Assembly: GCF_000013405.1 (NCBI RefSeq)
Contig: NC_007759.1
Coordinates: 3,101,001-3,165,000, forward strand
DNA length: 64,000 nt
Origin: Syntrophus aciditrophicus SB
GTDB taxonomy: Bacteria; Desulfobacterota; Syntrophia; Syntrophales; Syntrophaceae
Direction: 5' to 3'
A program made the position numbers and the translations under genes. The notes beneath the pieces are model-generated. The model was given only the letters and a program-made list of their open reading frames with translations. It was not told the DNA's origin and did not search any database. How positions within the stretch are numbered: the stretch's first letter is position 1; each line of letters starts with the position of its first letter. Shown one piece after another: positions 7,961 to 15,598 of this stretch.

Positions 7961-8740
7961 ATGTACATTCTGGGACAATATATTCCGCAATCTTCCGTCA
8001 TTTCCCGGCTGGATCCGCGGGTCAAGATCCTCTCGCTCGTCGTCCTGAGTTTTGCCATTCTGCGGGCGGACGGCTGGACAGTCCTGCTGGTCAGCCTTTT
8101 CTGGAGCCTTGTCCTCTACGGCGCCCACCTCATGCCGACCCGGCTTTTCCAGGCGCTGAAACCCCTGCTGTTCTTTTTTGTTCTGCTTTTCTCGCTGCAT
8201 CTTTTCTTTTCCCAGGGCGCCCCCCTCTTTCCCGGACACCCCTGGCTGGAAGGAATCACCTGGGAAGGACTTTACCGCGGCGCTCTGGTCACCTGGCAGT
8301 TTGCAGCCCTGGTGGTCGGCTCTTCTCTTCTGACCATGACCACTTCCCCCTCGGAACTGATCTGCGGCGTGGAACGCCTGCTGCGCCCCTTGAACCGTAT
8401 CGGGATTCCTTCCCATGATCTGGCCATGATGATCTCCCTTGCCCTGCGGTTTGTTCCCACCGTGCTGGATGAATTCAACCGCGTTAAAAAAGCGCAGATG
8501 GCCCGCGGCATGGATTTCGGCAGAGGGGGACCTGTTCGGCGCATTAGCGGCATCGCCGGCCTGGCAATACCTGTCGTCCTGGGGGCCTTGAGGCGGGCAG
8601 AGGAACTGGCCTGGGCCATGGAAGGACGAGGATACCAGCGGGGGCATCGCACCTATCTTCATGAACTGCGCCTCACCCGTCCGGATTATATCGCGGTTCT
8701 CCTGATTCTCCTCTTCTTAACGGAACTTCATCTTCTATAA
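7961..8740 (+). CDS. bioN: ECF transporter transmembrane component (BioN/EcfT)
   Basis: This 259-aa membrane protein has several hydrophobic helices and the two short coupling motifs that contact the ATPase: KAQMARGMDF near residue 182 and AMEGRGYQRG near residue 222. It starts 14 bases after bioM and completes the biotin ECF importer BioYMN. An 8-bp inverted repeat (8740-8747 with 8786-8793) lies just beyond the stop; it has a long loop and no good T-run, so it is a weak terminator candidate. An AI-2E family gene follows after 214 bases and is probably separate. Confidence 0.92.
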   Translation: MYILGQYIPQSSVISRLDPRVKILSLVVLSFAILRADGWTVLLVSLFWSLVLYGAHLMPTRLFQALKPLLFFFVLLFSLHLFFSQGAPLFPGHPWLEGITWEGLYRGALVTWQFAALVVGSSLLTMTTSPSELICGVERLLRPLNRIGIPSHDLAMMISLALRFVPTVLDEFNRVKKAQMARGMDFGRGGPVRRISGIAGLAIPVVLGALRRAEELAWAMEGRGYQRGHRTYLHELRLTRPDYIAVLLILLFLTELHLL

Positions 8741-8954
8741 CCGGACCGATGCCTGGAAACATTCCTGCTGTAAAGACCAGTGATGTCCGGTTTCCGCAGG
8801 CACGATGGTGTTCACCACTGTCAGAAGAAGTGCCGGTCGTCCCGGAATAATCCATAAAACCATTGATTTTCTTAACAGATTTGATGTAAATTTCCCCTGC
8901 TGAACTCATCGGCTTTCAACCATCAGGGTAAATCCGCTTTCGGGGCTCATTTTT

Positions 8955-10007
8955 ATGGAAATATCAAAGACGCGCCATCTCGCGTTTGTATTGCTGCTGG
9001 GGCTGGTCGGTTTCGGCTTTCTTTATCTGATGAAACCTTTTTTCTATCCCCTCTTCTGGGCCATCATCATTTCCAGCATCGTCCACCCCCTTTATGCCCG
9101 GCTGATCTTGCGCTGGCCAAGCCCAAATCTTCTTTCGGCCGTACTGCTGGTCCTGGTTCTGCTGATTCTCATTTTGCCGACAATTTTCATCGGCAGCCTT
9201 CTCGTATCTCAATCGATGAGCATGTACAATACGCTGAGTTCCGATTCCAGCCACATTGCCCGCAATCTCCAGGAGCTGCTCGGTTGGATCTCCAGCCACC
9301 CTTACATTCAGAAACTCGATATCGATCAAAATTTCTGGATGGAAAAGCTGTCCGAAATGCTCCGCAGTATTGCCAACTACATCTTTACCCGCCTTTCGAG
9401 CCTGACTCAGAACACACTGGCTGCCGTTGCTCAGTTTGCCATAATGCTTTACGCCCTCTTCTTCTTTATCCGGGACGGAGAGAAACTGCTGCAAAGCGCC
9501 ATGCGCCTTCTCCCTCTGGGCAACCAGCGGGAGCGGCTTCTTTTCGATCGCTTCATCAACACAGCCAAATCCACACTTAAGGTCACATTGATCATTGGCG
9601 GATTGCAGGGCACCCTGGGAGCACTGGCCTTCTGGATCGCGGGGATTGAAGGCTCCGTGCTGTGGGGCGTCATCATGATCGTCACGGCCATCATACCGGG
9701 CATAGGCTGTTCCATCGTCTGGGCGCCGGCCGGCATCATTCTGCTGATTAGCGGGCATCTCTGGGAGGGTATAATGATCCTTCTGTTCGGCGGCCTTGTA
9801 ATCAGTCTGGTGGACAATCTGCTGCGCCCCATTCTGCTGGAAAGGGACGTGCAGATGCATCCTCTTCTCATTTTCCTGTCCACCCTCGGCGGGATTGTTC
9901 TTTTCGGCTTTTCCGGTTTCGTCCTGGGACCGATCATCGCTTCGCTTATGCAGTCCATCTGCCAGATGTATGAACAGCTTTACCGGGAGTATGATGTTTC
10001 GGAGTAA
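8955..10007 (+). CDS. AI-2E family transporter (PerM/UPF0118)
   Basis: This 350-aa integral membrane protein has about eight hydrophobic segments: a pair near residues 8-45, one near 55-80, one near 155-175, and a dense C-terminal group. The conserved LVDNLLRPILLERDVQMHPLLIFLSTLGG segment of the AI-2E family appears near residue 278. Characterised members are TqsA-type exporters or Na+/H+ antiporters, so the substrate is open. The gene stands alone between the biotin operon and the convergent pit-DUF47 pair. The 236 bases after it hold no recognisable gene. Confidence 0.88.
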   Translation: MEISKTRHLAFVLLLGLVGFGFLYLMKPFFYPLFWAIIISSIVHPLYARLILRWPSPNLLSAVLLVLVLLILILPTIFIGSLLVSQSMSMYNTLSSDSSHIARNLQELLGWISSHPYIQKLDIDQNFWMEKLSEMLRSIANYIFTRLSSLTQNTLAAVAQFAIMLYALFFFIRDGEKLLQSAMRLLPLGNQRERLLFDRFINTAKSTLKVTLIIGGLQGTLGALAFWIAGIEGSVLWGVIMIVTAIIPGIGCSIVWAPAGIILLISGHLWEGIMILLFGGLVISLVDNLLRPILLERDVQMHPLLIFLSTLGGIVLFGFSGFVLGPIIASLMQSICQMYEQLYREYDVSE

Positions 10008-10243
10008 GCGGCAGAGAGCGGATTCATCCCCGGCGTCAGGTCCGGGTTCCGGCGGCTATCCGGGAAATGAGAAAGATTCAACATGGAGCGGGAAAATAAC
10101 AACACTGCCTGGCAGATCAGGCCAATGTCGGATCAGAAATGAAATCACGGCGGCCTGGCCGAAGGAAACATGGCTCAGGAAAAACGCAGGGCAAAAAGTC
10201 GACGACGATGCCGGAGAAGTAGTCGAAGAATGGACCGTTGGCC

Positions 10244-11244
10244 TTACTGGAGCAACGTTTTCAGGATGAAATAGAGCACGGCGGAGATGAACGCCGAGAC
10301 CGGAATGGTGAAGATCCAGGCCCAGATGATCGTTCCGGCAATGCCCCAGCGGACGGCGGTAACCCGGATGGTGGAGCCGACGCCGACGATCGCCCCCGTA
10401 ATGGTGTGGGTGGTGCTCACAGGAATGCCTGCCAGGGAAGCGCCGATGATGGAGATGGCCGCCGCCGTCTCCGCACAGAAGCCGCCGATGGGACGAAGCC
10501 TGGTGATCCTCGTTCCCATGGTTTTTACGATTCGCCACCCGCCGGAAGCCGTTCCCATAGCGATGACCGTATAGCAGAGAATAACGACCCAGAAAGGGAT
10601 ATGGAAGGTATCTCCCAGCAATCCTTTGCTGTAAAGGGCCATGGCTATGATGCCCATGGTTTTTTGAGCATCGTTCATGCCATGCCCCAGGCTGTAAGTG
10701 GCTGCGGAAAAAAGCTGCATTTTTCGGAAGATGTGGTCCATTTTGGCAGGCTGAGCCCGGCGGAAGAGATGAAGACACCGAGCATCAGTGTGAGCCCGAG
10801 AACCATGCCGATGGCAGGCGAGACAACAATAAAGAGGGTGGCCTTGGTAATGCCCCCCCAAACCAGAATCGATGTACCCCCCTTGACGATGCCGGCGCCG
10901 ATGAGTCCACCGATCAGTGCGTGGGAGGAACTGCTGGGCAGCCCGAAGTACCAGGTGATGAGGTTCCAGATGATGGCTGCACCCAGAGCGGCGAAGATCA
11001 GCAGATTATCAATAATATCCGGATGGATGATACCGGTGCCGATGGTCTTGGCTACGGGAACGCCGATAAAGAAGACGGCGGCAAAGTTGAAAAAGGCCGC
11101 CCAGACCACTGCGTACTTGGGAGGCAGCACATGGGTGGAAACCACGGTGGCTATGGAGTTTGCAGAATCGTGAAAGCCGTTGATGAAGTCAAATACCAGG
11201 GCCACGATGACCAGGAAAATGACAAAGGCAAGCGAATCAGGCAT
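10244..11244 (-). pseudogene. pit: Pit-family low-affinity phosphate transporter, frameshifted
   Basis: Two overlapping reading frames together encode one PiT-family permease. The upstream frame (from ATG 11244) carries the N-terminal signature FDFINGFHDSANSIATVV and runs through about residue 158. The downstream frame carries FRRAQPAKMDHIFRKMQ, the second family signature SLGHGMNDAQKTMG, and the C-terminal helices ending at 10244. The switch lies near 10761-10785, where a net -1 or +2 change is needed; removing two bases would restore GVFLFRRAQ. As written, translation stops after 189 residues. The start overlaps the DUF47 gene by 8 bases. Sequencing error, recent decay or recoding are all possible. 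Confidence 0.85.
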
Positions 11245-11857
11245 TTTTCAGAACAATTCCTTCTGCGATATTGGACACATCCTCGCAGACATCGATGGAT
11301 TCTTCGATCCGCTCAAAAATTTCCTTCCATTTGATCAGTTCCACCACATCCTTCTCATGTTCAAACAACCGGGTGACAGCCGTTCTCAGCACCACGTCGC
11401 CTTCATTCTCAGCAGTGTTGATCTCCACGCAGGCGTCGATAATCGTTCGGGCATTTTTCATATTCCTCAAGGCATGGACGACGTCTTTCACCTTGGATAT
11501 CGCCTTGTTAAGAATACGGACCTGTTCTTTCAGCTCCGGAGCCGGTTCCTTGATCCGGTACAGGGACATTCGAATCGCGCAGGCCTCGATCATATCCAGG
11601 ATGCTGTCCATTTTATTGACGAGGGCGTAGATATCTTCCCGATCCAGCGGAGTGAGAAAGGTTCTGTGCATCTTTTCGTAGGTCCGGTGCGTGATGACAT
11701 CCGCCTCATGTTCGATTTCCTTGAGCCGGACAATTTTAGGTTCGGCCTGTGCATAATTTTCCAGGATCTCCGCAAACAGAAGTCCGCCCTCTTCGATCTT
11801 GACCGCCAGTTCATCAAACAGATCGAAGAATTTTTCCTCCCTGGGAATAAGTCTCAT
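11237..11857 (-). CDS. DUF47/PhoU-like accessory protein of the phosphate transporter
   Basis: This 206-aa helical protein of the DUF47 (PhoU-related, TIGR00153-like) family is intact from MRLIPREEKFFDLFDELAV to the stop. Conserved acidic helices include EIEHEADVITHRTYEKMHRTFLTPLDREDI and NKMDSILDMIE. Members usually pair with Pit transporters as regulators or accessory subunits; here the gene precedes and overlaps pit by 8 bases, so the two are translationally coupled. Since pit is frameshifted, this protein may now act without its partner. An AGGAGGAAGCACAG ribosome-binding site precedes the ATG. Confidence 0.9.
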   Translation of the reverse strand: MRLIPREEKFFDLFDELAVKIEEGGLLFAEILENYAQAEPKIVRLKEIEHEADVITHRTYEKMHRTFLTPLDREDIYALVNKMDSILDMIEACAIRMSLYRIKEPAPELKEQVRILNKAISKVKDVVHALRNMKNARTIIDACVEINTAENEGDVVLRTAVTRLFEHEKDVVELIKWKEIFERIEESIDVCEDVSNIAEGIVLKNA

Positions 11858-12270
11858 CTGTGCTTCCTCCTCGCTTGAGTCCTCAACACAATATTGAATG
11901 CAACTCCAAAACTTGCCGCAAGTGGTCTATAAGATAATGGCCCAAAAAGCAACTTTTTTATCAAAGGGGACCTGTCAGCTTAATAATTTGATATTATGGA
12001 TTATTTTTGCGATCCAGCGGGATTACGGGCGATGAAGTCGGGGAAAAGAAAGACAAACCGGTTCAAGATTCCATCATTGTCAATCCGGGGTGAAGCGTGC
12101 TATATCTTCATGTCTTTCAGATGCTGGCAACTTTGAATGGAATGGCCGGTTTTTACGCGGGTCGCTTCTGCATGCGCGTCGACTTTCTCTGCCGCCCTGC
12201 TGTCACTGTCAAACTCGAAAAGAGTGTGTCAGCGCCCGGATGGACAGACCGGACAAGAAAAGAGGAACAC
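11858..12270. other. Intergenic region between divergent DUF47 and mutM
   Basis: These 413 bases contain the divergent promoters of the pit operon and mutM. The mutM frame is open upstream to 12097, but that extension has no homology-like features and precedes the invariant MPELPE start. No convincing promoter, RNA or small gene was identified. Confidence 0.45.
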
Positions 12271-13056
12271 ATGCCTGAACTCCCCGAAGTAGAAACCCTT
12301 TGCCGTCAACTGCGGCAGAAAGTACCTCATGCAAAGATCAAGGGAACTTTCATCCTTGACAGCAAACTGGGGAAGCTGGACAATCTGAAAGGCCGCGGCA
12401 TCGCTTCCGTGACTCGTCTTGGGAAACGGATCGTCCTTGGGCTGGATGACGGCAGATCGCTGGAAATTCACCTGAGAATGACAGGTCGGCTTCTCTGGCA
12501 GGAAAAACCGGATATCGGAGAAAAGCCGCCGCACAGCCGCTTCATCCTCGATCTGACCCCCGGTCGGATCATTATCGTCGATCCCCGGCGTTTTGCCACG
12601 TTGTCTCTTGTCGCGGATGCGGCAAAGGGGAACGCGGCTGTCGACGCCCTGAAGCCCGGATGCCCAGAGGCACTGAAAGAAAAGGGATGCAACCGAAGTC
12701 GGTCCATTAAATCTTTTCTCATGGACCAGAGCATCATCGGCGGAATTGGTAATATTTATGCCTGCGAAATCCTCTATCGAGCAGGATTGAATCCTCTCCG
12801 CAGGACGGCCGACCTGACTTCAGAGGACTGGCGGCGCGTCGGAAGCGCCATGGTTGAGGTCCTTTCAAAGGCCGTTGTTTGCCGGGGAACGTCCATTTCC
12901 GACTGGCGCGATCTTTTTGGCTGCAAAGGCGAGTATCAGAAGGAACTTCGCGTATATGGGCGCGAGGGGAAAAAGTGCCCGCACTGCGGAGGAATCATTC
13001 AGCGAGTCCGCCTTTTGGGTCGGGGAACGTGGTTCTGTCCGAACTGCCAGGCTTGA
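12271..13056 (+). CDS. mutM: Formamidopyrimidine-DNA glycosylase (Fpg/MutM)
   Basis: This 261-aa base-excision repair enzyme removes 8-oxoguanine and formamidopyrimidines. The start is fixed by the invariant MPELPEVETL: Pro-2 becomes the catalytic N terminus and Glu-3 is also catalytic. Other landmarks are LGKRIVLGL near residue 55, the H2TH region DQSIIGGIGNIYACEILYRA, and a C-terminal four-cysteine zinc finger (CPHC and CPNC) ending at residue 260. An AAGAGGAAC ribosome-binding site precedes the ATG at 12271. It complements mutY at 34125-35246 in the oxidised-guanine (GO) repair system. Confidence 0.96.
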   Translation: MPELPEVETLCRQLRQKVPHAKIKGTFILDSKLGKLDNLKGRGIASVTRLGKRIVLGLDDGRSLEIHLRMTGRLLWQEKPDIGEKPPHSRFILDLTPGRIIIVDPRRFATLSLVADAAKGNAAVDALKPGCPEALKEKGCNRSRSIKSFLMDQSIIGGIGNIYACEILYRAGLNPLRRTADLTSEDWRRVGSAMVEVLSKAVVCRGTSISDWRDLFGCKGEYQKELRVYGREGKKCPHCGGIIQRVRLLGRGTWFCPNCQA

Positions 13057-13151
13057 CTGCCCATCCCCTGGCCTACTTTGTACGAAAATTGAGAAATTTG
13101 ACCTCGAGCGTCATGTGGGAATGCTTTATTGAATCAGAATGAGGACACATT

Positions 13152-13734
13152 ATGGGTAGCAGCAGGTTATTGGTTCTTGTATTTCTTTTCCTATTGGGAC
13201 TTGGACTCCCGTCTTGCCCGGCGGTGGCAGCCGGTGGAAACCCGGATCAAAGAGGCTGTTATTCAGAATTTTCTGGAATGTGTCTTCCCGGTCGCTCTGA
13301 ACCGCGAGGTTGATCTTCTGGGCCTGGCCAGAATACCGGTAACCGTGCGCTTGAGCCGTCCCCGCTCTCTGCTGACGGAACGGGGAACAGAGGAGAAAAT
13401 CCCCTGTCTGCAGGTGACCATGGACTATGAATTAACGAACGGCGGCGAAGGCATCAATTCGGCGAAAGGAGAGATAACTGGAGATCTGCATCTGAGCATA
13501 TCGCCGGATACGGAATATCTTGTCCTGACCCCCTCGGAAACCTTTCTTCCGATCGCGCCGGGACTCAAAATCGGTCTCCACCATATCGTCAAACCAGCCA
13601 GGATTCCCCTGTTTAAAAACAGGCCCATCACAGTCAATGGTCAGCAATTGGAGGCACAGTTTTTCGAAATGGGCATGAAGGTAGCGGATGGCGACCTGCT
13701 TGTTGCCGGCAACGTCCGTTTTGTCAAAAAATAA
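13152..13734 (+). pseudogene. Secreted protein of unknown function with out-of-frame signal peptide
   Basis: The main open frame (13129-13734, from a TTG) encodes about 201 residues with no recognised domain. Its first 35 residues are tryptophan/tyrosine-rich and unlike a natural N terminus. In the +1-related frame an ATG at 13152, preceded by GAGGAC, encodes a textbook signal peptide (MGSSRLLVLVFLFLLGLG then LPSC and AVA) before losing the frame. A single-base gain between about 13228 and 13255 explains both, so the protein is probably secreted with ETRIKEAVIQNFLE near its mature N terminus. The function is unknown. It is either a frameshift mutation or a sequence error. Confidence 0.6.
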
Positions 13735-13751
13735 GGGAAGGGGACGGGGGA

Positions 13752-14519
13752 TCATTTCAATCGGGCTGTCGCCGCCCGCAGGACGGCCAGACCGTTCCGA
13801 ATCTCGAAGACTCCTCTGTAGGTTCGGATATCGGTGGAACTGTATTTGACAACGCAGGTCGGCGTCGAACGGATGTTGAACTGTTTGATGATCCGGTTCA
13901 ATTCTGCATGCACCGGTTTTAAATCATAGACTTTAAAGGTGATATTCCGGCTTTTAAAAAGGCGGACAATCTTTTTTTCATCGGCAGCGGCATCACGTCC
14001 GGCAAGAGCAAATAATTCCTGTCGGGCGAGGAGAATATCTCTTCCGGAATCAGCGGCGCGAGCGGCATAAAGGAAATAGCGGTTGTACAGAGCCGTCTGC
14101 CGGGACAGGGGAAGATCGATAAACATGATTTTAACGGAATTCCGGACCATCAGTTCCCGCAGGGTGATGTCCAGTTCCCGTTCAAGTGCCTGGCAGGGGC
14201 CACAGAAATAATCCGTAAAAACATAGAGCTCGTAAGGACCTGACCCGATGGAAGGCATACGGGGCTTTTCCGCGCCATAAGCCGGCGTCGCCCCTCCTGA
14301 AAAAGAAAAGCTGACGATAACGGATCCGAGAACGGCGATAAGTATCGTTAGAATAGTCCGGCAGGCTGAAGGAGGAAAAACAGCCTGCCTCAACGGAAAA
14401 GGAAATCGATTGCGTCTGTATGAATCGTGAAAATCGGATCGATCGGCACTAAGGGTGAATGCCGAACTGATGGTCGGAACACGCCCAAGAATATGCAGGA
14501 TTCCCATTATGGTTCGCAC
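13752..14519 (-). CDS. Thioredoxin-fold protein with CGPC motif, probably envelope-located
   Basis: This 255-aa protein has a long N-terminal region with a hydrophobic segment about residues 55-80 (ILTILIAVLGSVIVSFSFSGG) that would act as a signal anchor or uncleaved signal. A DsbA/thioredoxin-like domain follows, with YVFTDYFCGPCQALERELD (active-site CGPC) and a cis-proline region RSTPTCVVKY near residue 217. It resembles DsbC/DsbG or Thioredoxin_4 proteins acting in periplasmic thiol chemistry. An internal start nearer the hydrophobic segment is possible, since the first 50 residues look atypical. It converges with the secreted-protein gene ending at 13734. Confidence 0.75.
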   Translation of the reverse strand: MRTIMGILHILGRVPTISSAFTLSADRSDFHDSYRRNRFPFPLRQAVFPPSACRTILTILIAVLGSVIVSFSFSGGATPAYGAEKPRMPSIGSGPYELYVFTDYFCGPCQALERELDITLRELMVRNSVKIMFIDLPLSRQTALYNRYFLYAARAADSGRDILLARQELFALAGRDAAADEKKIVRLFKSRNITFKVYDLKPVHAELNRIIKQFNIRSTPTCVVKYSSTDIRTYRGVFEIRNGLAVLRAATARLK

Positions 14520-14710
14520 GACGGATACTCTCCTTGCCGGACGGGGCCGGGACGATTATTTAATCTTTCAGTATGTTTATAGCCTGATTTCTTATTTTTT
14601 TAAATAGAAAAATAAACCAGATTTTAATGGTTTGAGAAGGTTTGTTCGAGCTGGATATTTTCATTCGAAATTCTCCATGGCAGGTAAGGTAATAAGGCGG
14701 ATGCAAAAAG

Positions 14711-14941
14711 ATGTCAACCGAAGCTCCTGAATACGAGGTAGTGCTGTTCCATTCCGTCAGTTACGCCTTGAAAGCGGAAAAAATCCTGAAAACAAAGGGG
14801 ATATCCTATAAATTGATCCCTGTGCCCCGCCATATCAGCTCCGACTGCGGCTTCTGCGTTCGCTTTCCTTCCCATCTCCACCAGGAGGTCGCCGAGGCCC
14901 TGAAGGACAGCGTGGACTATGTGGTCATTCGTCCCCTCTGA
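14711..14941 (+). CDS. DUF3343 family protein (putative Se/S carrier-like)
   Basis: This 76-aa cytoplasmic protein matches the DUF3343 pattern: a short beta-alpha start (YEVVLFHSVSYALKAEKILK) leading to the cysteine motif SSDCGFCVRF near residue 48. Members occur in anaerobes, often near selenium- or sulfur-transfer genes, and are proposed carriers of activated Se/S. No such gene is adjacent here. The Shine-Dalgarno is weak. The terminator at 15079-15117 could end its transcript as well as belong to the next gene's leader. Confidence 0.75.
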   Translation: MSTEAPEYEVVLFHSVSYALKAEKILKTKGISYKLIPVPRHISSDCGFCVRFPSHLHQEVAEALKDSVDYVVIRPL

Positions 14942-14999
14942 AGGCTGAGGGTGACGAATAAGTTTCAGAAAAAGAATAAAAAAAAAGTAAAAAAATTGT

Positions 15000-15028
15000 T
15001 TGCATTGGAGTTTTCATCATGGTATGAG
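15000..15028 (+). promoter_or_regulatory. Candidate promoter of the cold-shock leader
   Basis: TTGCAT at 15000-15005 and TATGAG at 15023-15028 are separated by exactly 17 bases, just after an A-rich tract that could act as an UP element. Transcription would start near 15035, giving a leader of about 185 bases before the cold-shock ATG, or an RNA of about 80 bases if it ends at the terminator at 15117. Confidence 0.5.
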
Positions 15029-15078
15029 AGCTCATGTTTGTGCAGTACCCGTTTGTGACATAAAAATACAGAATAGAG

Positions 15079-15117
15079 AACCGCACAATCCTCATAAAGA
15101 GGGCGTGCGGTTTTTTT
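15079..15117 (+). terminator. Intrinsic terminator inside the cold-shock leader
   Basis: AACCGCAC at 15079-15086 pairs with GTGCGGTT at 15105-15112. An inner CCTC/GAGG helix is also present, and T residues run from 15111 to 15117. It lies between a candidate promoter and the cold-shock ORF, so it is either an attenuator of that gene, the end of a small RNA of about 80 bases, or the terminator of the upstream DUF3343 gene. Confidence 0.8.
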
Positions 15118-15182
15118 GTTCTGAAAAAGACGGGCTGCCGGTTCGCTTGATTCGTGGATCATCCGGACCTATTAAAGAAATG

Positions 15183-15212
15183 GGTTTCCAGAAAGGAAAC
15201 CTCCAAAAGGAG
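15183..15212 (+). promoter_or_regulatory. Mutually exclusive hairpins at the cold-shock ribosome-binding site
   Basis: Hairpin 1 is GGTTTCC (15183-15189), loop AGAAA, GGAAACC (15195-15201). Hairpin 2 is CTCC (15201-15204), loop AAAA, GGAG (15209-15212), and buries the Shine-Dalgarno AAGGAG. They share base 15201 and abut, so they partly compete. This arrangement could regulate translation with temperature. It is an inference from base pairing only. Confidence 0.45.
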
Positions 15213-15221
15213 TCGTACAAG

Positions 15222-15422
15222 ATGTCAGAAGGAACAGTCAAATGGTTCAACGCGTCCAAGGGATTTGGTTTTATCGCACAGGACAATGGAAATGATGTAT
15301 TCGTTCATTTTTCCGCCATTAAGATGGAGGGGTACAAAGCCCTCGAAGAGGGTGCCAGAGTCCGGTTTGATGTTGTCAAGGGGAACAAAGGACCCGCCGC
15401 GGACAACGTTGAACTGCTGTAA
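15222..15422 (+). CDS. Cold-shock domain protein (CspA family)
   Basis: This 66-aa single cold-shock domain starts [18 protein letters not shown] and carries the RNA-binding motifs KGFGFI (RNP1) and VFVHF (RNP2). It is a nucleic-acid chaperone that melts RNA structure in the cytoplasm. AAGGAG at 15207-15212 lies 9 bases upstream of the ATG. The structured leader and a following DEAD-box RNA helicase gene suggest a joint cold or RNA-structure response, although a terminator separates the two genes. Confidence 0.96.
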   Translation: MSEGTVKWFNASKGFGFIAQDNGNDVFVHFSAIKMEGYKALEEGARVRFDVVKGNKGPAADNVELL

Positions 15423-15449
15423 TACCCGATTGAATTCAAAAGGATAACA

Positions 15450-15487
15450 AGACGGCAAGGAGGCATACACCTTGCCGTCTTTTCTTC
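15450..15487 (+). terminator. Intrinsic terminator after the cold-shock gene
   Basis: A perfect 12-bp stem (AAGACGGCAAGG at 15450-15461 with 15471-15482) has a 9-base loop and is followed by a T-rich tail. It lies 28 bases past the cold-shock stop and separates that gene from the helicase gene. Confidence 0.92.
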
Positions 15488-15598
15488 TGTCGCACAGAGC
15501 AGCAGTTTTCTGCCCTGTCGTCTGAAGTTGGAAAAAACTTATTAAAAAACTGAGGAGCGATCCGGCAACCCGGCTGTAGTCCCCAGAGAAAAGAAGAT

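Noticed and set aside
12097-12270. 58-residue N-terminal extension of MutM
   Set aside because: The invariant catalytic N terminus must begin MPELPE at 12271.
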